The notes under the pieces are model-generated. The model had not been told where the DNA came from. It did no database searches and was given only the letters and a program-made list of their open reading frames with translations. Both the position numbers and the translations under genes were made by a program. A stretch of 5,005 bases of DNA from Deltaproteobacteria bacterium (GTDB lineage: Bacteria; Desulfobacterota; Syntrophia; Syntrophales; UBA5619): the NCBI GenBank assembly GCA_026388365.1, contig JAPLJW010000182.1:1-5005 (forward strand), written 5' to 3'. Positions 1-5,005 of this stretch are shown here, piece after piece (the first letter of the stretch is position 1; each line of letters opens with the position of its first letter).

Positions 1-1364
1 ACATTGGCGCCGCCGCTGCCCGGAAAACGCTTTTTGGGGTTCTCGTAGTTTCCGATGCAGGTGGCATTCAGATTTCCGTATTGATCGATTTGGGCGCCCC
101 CCAGGAATCCGACATCCGCGAAACCCCGATGAACGATATGGCCCAGACCGTCCAGCGTCGACGTAATGAAGGCGGGCTTCGCGATACCGGTCAAACGCGG
201 ATCGGCAACCGACAGGGATGAGTCGACCGGCTTCAAATCGCCGATGCCTGTCTCGACGATATAATGGCAATGAGGCGCATGGGACAGTTTGGCCACGGTT
301 GTCGCCGCCATGGGTAAGCCCGTTCCCGCCACGACGATATCATGGTCTTTCAGCTCGCGGGAGGCGGCGATGATCATGAGCTCTTGAAGATTGAATTCTC
401 CGGGCCGCTTCTCTTGCAGCCCCAGCGAGGGGCTGACCAGGCTGGTCGTGTATTCCGAATAACCCAGGCGGGGATCAATGGCCAGGCGGCGGTATGTCAG
501 CGGCGTTCCGGCGATTTCGAGATAGGCGGTGAAATCCTCGACACCGTAAACAAACCGGTCCAGGTAAGCCTTGAAGCTTTCCGGTGTGCTGGAAATCTTC
601 TGGTAATTCCGGAGCGCCTCATAGTCATAATCATAACAACCGGGGACGCTGGACGGATAAGCGCCCCAGGGGCAGTGGACAATGGCGTCCACCCGGAAGA
701 ACGGGATGATGGTGGACTGGGGATTGCGCCGGATCTCATCGTTGGGGATCAATTGTTCCGTGACCAGGATCACCTGGCGGGCGGCCTTGGCGATATACTC
801 GTCTGCAAAACTGGATCCGTCGATCTGGCAGTTGCCGCTTTCGTCGCAGCGGGGCACGTGGATGACAGCCAGATCGGGAGTGCAGGCAGGCAGGAGGACC
901 ACTTTCTGGTTCGTGAAGGGGCAATTCATCCGTTCATACTTTTTAGCCTTCAGGACCTGGTACTGGAGCATATCGGAACCCAGCATGGACGTCGTCGGGA
1001 TGAACGGAAAACCGAGGGAACCGGCCAGGTAACGAAATGTCATCGCACCGTGCTCATAGTCTTCGGAGAGAAGTCGCCCCTCCTGGACGCCGCGACAGAA
1101 GTTTTTCGGCAATCCGAGACGTTCCATGTTCACGCAGCCGGATTCGATGGACTTCACGAGCCCGGCGCCGATCAGGATATCCACGGAATAGGAAGGATTC
1201 ACACTGGAAATATGCAGATCGCCGATTTCCTGACGGATCACTTCATGGGAAAAGGCCATCGGACTGCGGCACAGGGAAAATCCGCCATAACTCAGGTGCA
1301 TTCCCGGATGGACATAACGAGAAACAGCCTCTTTCATGGTCATTAATTTGTTCTCTTGACTCAA
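1..1364 (-). CDS. Fused glutaconate-type CoA-transferase (subunits A+B in one chain), 3' end cut by window edge
   Basis: Family I CoA-transferase, expected to move CoA between acyl-CoA and a free carboxylate through a glutamyl-CoA enzyme intermediate, in the cytoplasm. 454 codons are visible without a stop. Residues about 8-305 match GctA (KLMTMKEAV, LIGAGLVKS, DEEIRR-like NDEIRRNP at 208-215, YDYD at 244-247). Residues about 326-454 match GctB (GTGLPMAATTVAKL, VETG, GGAQIDQYGN, SGGAN). E371 in VETG (bases 252-254) aligns with catalytic Glu54 of Acidaminococcus fermentans GctB. Only about 20 residues link the halves. By GctB length, roughly 130 residues are missing to the left, giving a full chain near 580 residues. 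I chose the TTG at 1364 because AGGAGG (1373-1378) sits 8 nt before it; the in-frame ATG at 1343 lies 29 nt from that site. It starts 23 nt after the aminotransferase stop, so they are probably co-transcribed. The true acid substrate (glutaconate, glutarate or another) is not known. Confidence 0.88.
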   Translation of the reverse strand, partial: MSQENKLMTMKEAVSRYVHPGMHLSYGGFSLCRSPMAFSHEVIRQEIGDLHISSVNPSYSVDILIGAGLVKSIESGCVNMERLGLPKNFCRGVQEGRLLSEDYEHGAMTFRYLAGSLGFPFIPTTSMLGSDMLQYQVLKAKKYERMNCPFTNQKVVLLPACTPDLAVIHVPRCDESGNCQIDGSSFADEYIAKAARQVILVTEQLIPNDEIRRNPQSTIIPFFRVDAIVHCPWGAYPSSVPGCYDYDYEALRNYQKISSTPESFKAYLDRFVYGVEDFTAYLEIAGTPLTYRRLAIDPRLGYSEYTTSLVSPSLGLQEKRPGEFNLQELMIIAASRELKDHDIVVAGTGLPMAATTVAKLSHAPHCHYIVETGIGDLKPVDSSLSVADPRLTGIAKPAFITSTLDGLGHIVHRGFADVGFLGGAQIDQYGNLNATCIGNYENPKKRFPGSGGAN

Positions 1365-1372
1365 ACAGGAAA

Positions 1373-1378
1373 CCTCCT
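1373..1378 (-). promoter_or_regulatory. Ribosome binding site of the CoA-transferase gene
   Basis: A perfect AGGAGG on the minus strand lies 8 nt upstream of a TTG codon at 1364. The next in-frame ATG (1343) is 29 nt away, too far to use this site. This decides a TTG start for the CoA-transferase. Confidence 0.75.
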
Positions 1379-1387
1379 CTTCGATTG

Positions 1388-2776
1388 TTATGAGCTCACT
1401 TTGGCGATGGCGTTCCGGATGGCCGATACGATCCGGTCGATGTCGGCCTTGGTGGCCACCAGCGCCGGGGCGAGGTTGATGATGTTGTTCAGCCCCGGCA
1501 GACTCCGGTTGGTCCTGCCCACGAGGACGCCCTGATCGGCAATGCCCTTGATAATGCCCATCAGAAAGGGTTCCGAAACCGGCTGCTTCGTTTTGCGGTC
1601 CTCGACAAATTCAATGCCGGCGAAAAGACCCCGGCCCCGCACATCCCCCACGATCGGAAAAGCCCGGAGCTCCTCCAGGCAGCCGTGCAGGTACTCCCCG
1701 ACGACCCGGCTGTTCTCGCAAAGATGCTCCTCTTCAATGATCCTGGTGCTCTCCAGGGCTGCCGCACAGGCGCCGGCACAGCCGCCGTAGGTGCTGATGT
1801 CCCGGAAATAGGCCATCTTGTCGGCCGGATCATTGAGAAAGACGTTAAAGACGTCCTCCTTGGCCACCGTGGCGGACAGGGGCATATAGGCGCTGGCCAT
1901 TCCCTTGGCCAGGACCACGATGTCCGGATCCACGTCGAAGTGTTCATAGCCGAACATCTTTCCCGTTCTGCCGAAACCGCAGACAACCTCATCCATGATC
2001 ATCAGGACTTCGTATTTCCGGCAGATCTCCTGGAGAAGCGGATAATACTCCTTCACCGGCTCAATAATGCCGCCGCCGGCCGTAATGGTCTCGACGATGA
2101 TCGCTCCCACCGTGTCGGGACCCTCTCTCCGGATCACCGCCTCCAGGACCTTGGCGCACTCGATGCCGCAGCCGGGATAGGTCTGGCCAAAGGGGCAGCG
2201 GTAGCAGCAGGCATGGGGAAACTCCACAAAACCCTCGGGAAAGGGACCGTAGCTTTCCCTCCGCTCCGGCTGGCCGGACGCACTCAAAGCCGCCAGCGTG
2301 GTGCCGTGGTAATCCCGGTTGCGGTAGAGGATCTTGTACTTGTCCTTATCTTTATATTTCAAACGGAAATACTGCCGGACCATCTTGAAGGCCTTCTCGT
2401 TCGCTTCCGAGCCGCTGTTGGAAAAAAAGACCTTGCCCAGTCTGGGCATCAGTGAAATCACCTTGCGGGCAAACTGGATCGCGGGAATGTTTCCCGCCGT
2501 GCTTGCATAGAAAGGCATCTTCTTCAACTGGGCGCATACGGCTTCGGCGATGGAATCCCTTCCGTAGCCCACATTGACGCACCAGACCCCGCCCGACGTG
2601 GCGTCCAGATACTCCCGGCCCCGGATATCCTTCAGGACCAGACCCCGGCCTTCCACCATGACCGGAGGCTCGCTCGTCTGGAAGACCTTATGCTGCATCA
2701 GATGATGCCAGAGGCAATCCCGATCCTGCTTCAACAATGCTTCAACATTCTCCTGCATCAGATCCGTATGGCTCAT
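1388..2776 (-). CDS. Class III PLP-dependent aminotransferase, taurine:pyruvate aminotransferase-like
   Basis: Fold-type I, class III (omega) aminotransferase of 462 residues, acting in the cytoplasm on a terminal amino group and probably using pyruvate as acceptor. Visible PLP-site elements: SGSEANE (121-127), YHGTT (156-160), the aspartate that pairs with the pyridine nitrogen in MDEV (D262), the Schiff-base lysine in LAKGMAS (K291), and ISTYGG (327-332) near the phosphate. SGGVWCVNVGYGR (61-73) and YGPFPEGFVEFPH (176-188) strongly recall taurine:pyruvate aminotransferase (Tpa, as in Bilophila). A cysteine cluster follows (C190, C191, C194, C203, C207). I prefer the ATG at 2776, with AAGGGGGG 8 nt upstream. 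A GTG at 2806 would add 10 residues but lies inside a hairpin and has no binding site. The gene sits between a taurine/sulfonate-type ABC transporter and a CoA-transferase, which fits a catabolic role. Family is certain; taurine as substrate is likely but unproven. Beta-alanine, GABA or 5-aminovalerate are alternatives. Confidence 0.9.
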   Translation of the reverse strand: MSHTDLMQENVEALLKQDRDCLWHHLMQHKVFQTSEPPVMVEGRGLVLKDIRGREYLDATSGGVWCVNVGYGRDSIAEAVCAQLKKMPFYASTAGNIPAIQFARKVISLMPRLGKVFFSNSGSEANEKAFKMVRQYFRLKYKDKDKYKILYRNRDYHGTTLAALSASGQPERRESYGPFPEGFVEFPHACCYRCPFGQTYPGCGIECAKVLEAVIRREGPDTVGAIIVETITAGGGIIEPVKEYYPLLQEICRKYEVLMIMDEVVCGFGRTGKMFGYEHFDVDPDIVVLAKGMASAYMPLSATVAKEDVFNVFLNDPADKMAYFRDISTYGGCAGACAAALESTRIIEEEHLCENSRVVGEYLHGCLEELRAFPIVGDVRGRGLFAGIEFVEDRKTKQPVSEPFLMGIIKGIADQGVLVGRTNRSLPGLNNIINLAPALVATKADIDRIVSAIRNAIAKVSS

Positions 2777-2784
2777 GATCCTAA

Positions 2785-2792
2785 CCCCCCTT
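2785..2792 (-). promoter_or_regulatory. Ribosome binding site of the aminotransferase gene
   Basis: AAGGGGGG on the minus strand, an imperfect Shine-Dalgarno, lies 8 nt before the ATG at 2776. It supports that ATG over the GTG at 2806. Confidence 0.6.
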
Positions 2793-2799
2793 GAAAGAT

Positions 2800-2824
2800 G
2801 GGACACGATGCGGCATCATGTCCC
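2800..2824 (-). promoter_or_regulatory. Hairpin between the ATPase and aminotransferase genes
   Basis: An inverted repeat with 11-nt arms (2800-2810 and 2814-2824) and a 3-nt loop. In minus-strand RNA the arms GGGACAUGAUG and CAUCGUGUCCC pair at every position, with one U-G wobble. In plus-strand RNA the same position is a C-A mismatch, so the fold favours the operon transcript. It ends 7 nt before the aminotransferase ribosome binding site. No U-run follows (the next bases are AUCUUUC), so it is a poor intrinsic terminator. It could be an mRNA stability or processing element, an attenuator, or a DNA dyad bound by a regulator. Function is unknown. Confidence 0.55.
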
Positions 2825-2862
2825 CGTAAAGATGACGGCCGGCGGCTTTCCTTAACAGCCTG

Positions 2863-3642
2863 TTAAAGCGTCAGCTCCGAGGCTTCGGTAATCTCGTGCC
2901 GGAGCTTCAGAAACGCCATGTCCGTATGCTCCCGGGGCCGGGGCAGATCGACCGGGTAGACGACGTGCATCCGTCCCGGCAGCTTGCCCTCCATCGTGAC
3001 GATCCGGTCCGCCAGATAGATCGCCTCGTCGATGTTGTTGGTCACAAAAAGAATCGTCCGCTTTTCGGTCTCCCAGATGCGGGCGGTCTCCTTCTCCATG
3101 AAATACCGGGTCTGGGCGTCAAGCTGGCCGAAGGGTTCATCCAGGAGCATGACCTGGGGATTGTTGGCATAGGCCCGCGCGATCCCCACCCGCTGCTTCA
3201 TGCCGCCGCTGAGCTGGTGGGGATAGTGGTTCTCAAAACCATCCAGCCCTACCAGATTGATGTAATGGGCGGCGATTTCTCGCCGTTCTTTTTTGGGAAT
3301 CCCCCGCAGTTTCGGACCCATTTCCACATTGCCCAGGACGGTTTTCCAGGCAAATAGCATGTAGCCCTGAAAGACCAATCCCCGCTCCGGCCCCGGACCT
3401 TCCACCTCCTGACCGTCAATCAGGACATGTCCTTCCGTGGGGGTCTCCAGACCGGCGATAATACGCAAAAGGGTGCTCTTGCCCGACTGCCCCGGTCCCA
3501 GGATAACGACAAATTCGTTCTCCTTCACATCCAGACTGATGTGATCGAGAACATGGACCCGCTGCTTCCCCTTCTGGATGAAAACCTTGGTGATATCCTT
3601 ACATTCGATCTTGACCTGACCGGGATGCCTTTCTTCTTTCAA
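2863..3642 (-). CDS. ABC transporter ATP-binding protein, nitrate/sulfonate/taurine family (SsuB/TauB-like)
   Basis: Cytoplasmic ATPase of 259 residues that powers the importer formed with the two upstream permeases. Seen in order: Walker A GPGQSGKST (49-57), Q-loop glutamine (Q92 in VFQGYMLF), signature LSGGMKQR (144-151), Walker B VMLLDEP (164-170), and D-loop LDAQ (174-177). The switch (H-loop) position, normally THD, reads TNN (N202), so the usual histidine is absent. The rest of the motif (IDEAIYLADRI) is intact and all other motifs are well preserved. I chose the TTG at 3642 because AGGAG (3649-3653) lies 6 nt before it and the residues after it fit the usual short N-terminus. A TTG at 3693 would add 17 residues, but I see no ribosome binding site for it. 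The gene follows the permease stop after 67 nt. Family assignment is firm; the transported substrate is inferred only from the neighbouring aminotransferase. Confidence 0.9.
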   Translation of the reverse strand: MKEERHPGQVKIECKDITKVFIQKGKQRVHVLDHISLDVKENEFVVILGPGQSGKSTLLRIIAGLETPTEGHVLIDGQEVEGPGPERGLVFQGYMLFAWKTVLGNVEMGPKLRGIPKKERREIAAHYINLVGLDGFENHYPHQLSGGMKQRVGIARAYANNPQVMLLDEPFGQLDAQTRYFMEKETARIWETEKRTILFVTNNIDEAIYLADRIVTMEGKLPGRMHVVYPVDLPRPREHTDMAFLKLRHEITEASELTL

Positions 3643-3648
3643 TCTTCT

Positions 3649-3653
3649 CTCCT
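3649..3653 (-). promoter_or_regulatory. Ribosome binding site of the ATPase gene
   Basis: AGGAG on the minus strand, 6 nt before a TTG at 3642. It supports this start over the upstream TTG at 3693. Confidence 0.5.
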
Positions 3654-3709
3654 GCTTGATGAAGTGATGAATCGCCCAAACTGACCGGCACAAACCCGAC
3701 GGGGATCTT

Positions 3710-4549
3710 CTACCGACTATCGATCTCCCGCTTCCAGGGGCAGACGAACCTTTCTAAAACCGATACGAGTTGACTCATGGTCCAGGAGACCAGCGCAATA
3801 ACGACCATGCCGCCCACGACCATGGCCGGCCGGGAGAGGTTCATGCCCAGAATGATGATGTATCCCAGACCGGAGCGGGCGCTGACCAGCTCTGCCGCGA
3901 GCACACAGCTCCAGGCGATGCTCAGCGCGATCTGCATCCCCGCAAAAATGGCCGGAAATGCCGCCGGGAAGCAGACCTGGATGATTTCATGGCGGCGGTT
4001 GCCGCCCAGCATGCGGATCACGTCATAGAGCTCGGGCTCCACCAGACGCACGCCATTGTAGGCATCGAGCAGACAGGGCACAAAGGTGCCGATGATGATG
4101 ATAAAGACCTTCGAGGTCTCCCCGATGCCGAACCAGAGAATTGCGATGGAAATCCAGGCGAGGGGCGGCATCGGCTTGAGGAGATCGAAAAGCGGCTTCA
4201 CGATGGCGTTGACATAGCGGTTCAGCGCCATCATCAGGCCCAACGGCACCGCCACCAGAGAGGCGATGGTAAAACCAATGAGAATCCGCTGGGTACTGGC
4301 CCAGACATGACCCAGCAGTGATTTCCCGGCCAGAGGATCGAACATCATGCGCCACAACTGGAGGACCACCTCGTAGGGGCGGGGCAGACCGCTTCTGAAG
4401 GCCCGGGCCGCGGCCGCCCAGTCCCAGACCAGAAAAAAGGCCAGCGTGGATACGCCATAGAGGAACCAGCGGTTCGTCAGGATCATTGACAGGGTAAGCG
4501 GTCTTCTTTCCTGAACCTGTTGCTTTATTTCATTGGCAATATCGACCAC
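3710..4549 (-). CDS. ABC transporter permease, SsuC/TauC-like (complete)
   Basis: Inner-membrane permease of 279 residues in the binding-protein-dependent transport family (BPD_transp_1). Hydrophobic segments at about 28-46, 88-108, 129-142, 147-163, 206-222 and 242-262 fit the usual six-helix layout. The cytoplasmic coupling loop (EAA-type, about 174-200) is seen as a run with LGG at 181-183 and a proline-rich end (FPAAFP), where the ATPase docks. The start is a GTG at 4549 with a perfect AGGAGG 9 nt upstream (4559-4564). That site lies inside the last codons and stop region of the upstream permease, and the two genes are 6 nt apart, so translation is probably coupled. It aligns without gaps to the upstream permease from about residue 129 onward, sharing WFGIG, VPC, GVR, AAEL and GLG blocks, yet most other positions differ. 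It probably forms a heterodimer with that protein. Substrate is unproven. Confidence 0.9.
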   Translation of the reverse strand: MVDIANEIKQQVQERRPLTLSMILTNRWFLYGVSTLAFFLVWDWAAAARAFRSGLPRPYEVVLQLWRMMFDPLAGKSLLGHVWASTQRILIGFTIASLVAVPLGLMMALNRYVNAIVKPLFDLLKPMPPLAWISIAILWFGIGETSKVFIIIIGTFVPCLLDAYNGVRLVEPELYDVIRMLGGNRRHEIIQVCFPAAFPAIFAGMQIALSIAWSCVLAAELVSARSGLGYIIILGMNLSRPAMVVGGMVVIALVSWTMSQLVSVLERFVCPWKREIDSR

Positions 4550-4555
4550 GTGACG

Positions 4556-5005
4556 CTACCTCCTGATCCCGGCCAGCAGTTTCTTCTCGAAATAATTGAT
4601 GACAACCCCGATCACGACGCCGGTGAGTCCTATCATGATCATGCCCAGCAGAACCATGTCGGGCAGGGCGAGTTTGCGGCCCATGGTGATGAGGAAGCCG
4701 AGCCCCACGTCGGCCGCCAGCAGCTCGGCGGCGACCAAAGTGGTCCAGCAGATGGCCAGGGCGATCTGCAGGGCTCCAAAGACCATCGGCAGGGCCGAGG
4801 GGATGCAAATCTGTTTGAAGATCTGCCAGTCCGTGGCCCCGTAAGTCCTGGCCATCTGAATCAGCGTGGGATTCGTCATGCGAACCCCTTCGTAGGAATT
4901 GATCACGCAGGGTACAATGCCGCCAATCCAGATGATAAAGATCTTGCCGCTGATGCCGATGCCGAACCAGAAAATAACCAGGGGGATCCAGGCGACGGCA
5001 GGGAT
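4556..5005 (-). CDS. ABC transporter permease, SsuC/TauC-like, 5' part outside window
   Basis: The C-terminal 149 residues of a second permease; the frame is open to the right edge, so the start lies beyond base 5005. The fragment opens with IPAVAWIPLVIFWFGIG, typical of the middle of SsuC/TauC-type permeases. The EAA coupling loop is at fragment residues 48-73 (MARTYGATDW then IPSALP), closer to the family consensus than in the downstream permease. Hydrophobic stretches at about 5-17, 22-36, 77-95 and 117-137 are membrane helices. It ends in AGG-AGG-TAG, so its last two codons also form the ribosome binding site of the next gene. By family length, roughly 100-130 residues are missing. A GTG at 4906 is in frame but is an internal codon, because homology continues upstream of it. 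The substrate-binding protein gene may lie further right. Confidence 0.88.
   Translation of the reverse strand: MPAVAWIPLVIFWFGIGISGKIFIIWIGGIVPCVINSYEGVRMTNPTLIQMARTYGATDWQIFKQICIPSALPMVFGALQIALAICWTTLVAAELLAADVGLGFLITMGRKLALPDMVLLGMIMIGLTGVVIGVVINYFEKKLLAGIRR
4559..4564 (-). promoter_or_regulatory. Ribosome binding site of the downstream permease, embedded in the upstream permease gene
   Basis: A perfect AGGAGG made by the last two arginine codons of the upstream permease, directly before its TAG stop. It lies 9 nt before the GTG at 4549 and supports that start and coupled translation of the two permeases. Confidence 0.7.

Noticed and set aside
342..1346. Long open frame on the plus strand (334 codons)
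   Set aside because: It lies wholly opposite the CoA-transferase gene, whose protein matches GctA and GctB along its length. The plus-strand product has no recognisable domain and is explained by GC-rich codon use on the other strand.
1685..2455. Open frame on the plus strand (256 codons)
   Set aside because: It is antisense to the aminotransferase, which carries all expected PLP motifs. The antisense product resembles no family I know.
2694..2763. Direct repeat TGCATCAGAT at 2694-2703 and 2754-2763
   Set aside because: It is only 10 bp, within coding sequence, and reflects two Leu-Met-Gln stretches near the aminotransferase N-terminus; chance is a sufficient explanation.
2777..2862. Internal promoter before the aminotransferase
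   Set aside because: A TTAACA resembles a -35 box, but no -10-like hexamer lies about 17 nt downstream; the region there is GC-rich.
2852..2866. Small inverted repeat TTAACA-GCC-TGTTAA at the ATPase stop codon, considered as a terminator
   Set aside because: The stem is only 6 bp, mostly A-T, and no T-run follows on the minus strand. It is too weak for an intrinsic terminator.
3770..4321. Open frame on the plus strand rich in Asp, His and Arg
   Set aside because: It is antisense to a permease gene; its odd composition is what antisense reading of membrane-helix codons gives.
4556..4906. The second permease as a short complete gene starting at GTG 4906
   Set aside because: The frame stays open to the window edge and the upstream residues (for example WFGIG) match permease sequence, so this GTG is internal.

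Overview
The window is one tightly packed block of genes, all on the minus strand, so transcription runs from right (5005) to left (1). In reading order it holds: the 3' part of an ABC-transporter permease (5005-4556), a second and different permease of the same family (4549-3710), their ATPase (3642-2863), a class III PLP-dependent aminotransferase that resembles taurine:pyruvate aminotransferase (2776-1388), and most of a fused glutaconate-type CoA-transferase whose 3' end runs off the window at base 1 (1364-1). Gaps between genes are 6, 67, 86 and 23 nt, so the five genes probably form one operon. No stretch over 100 nt lacks a gene. I see no tRNA, rRNA, CRISPR array, insertion sequence, origin or convincing intrinsic terminator.

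The transporter belongs to the nitrate/sulfonate/taurine class (SsuBC/TauBC-like). The two permeases are clearly paralogous but diverged, so the channel is probably a heterodimer. The periplasmic substrate-binding protein is not in the window and would be expected upstream, beyond base 5005. The aminotransferase is the best clue to substrate: its closest recognisable relatives use taurine or other omega-amino compounds. The last gene fuses the A and B subunits of a family I CoA-transferase of the GctAB type and keeps the catalytic glutamate. Together this suggests uptake of a small amino-sulfonate or omega-amino acid, removal of its amino group, and CoA activation of a downstream carboxylate. 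The exact substrate is not determined by the sequence.

The organism looks like a bacterium of moderately high GC content. A GctAB-type CoA-transferase next to a Tpa-like aminotransferase suggests an anaerobe, perhaps a sulfate-reducing or syntrophic lineage of the former Deltaproteobacteria. This assignment is an inference from gene families, not from a marker gene.

Points worth a second look: an 11-bp hairpin with one G-U wobble just upstream of the aminotransferase ribosome binding site; an asparagine where the ATPase should have its switch histidine; the A-B fusion of the CoA-transferase; and non-ATG starts in three of the four genes whose starts are visible.
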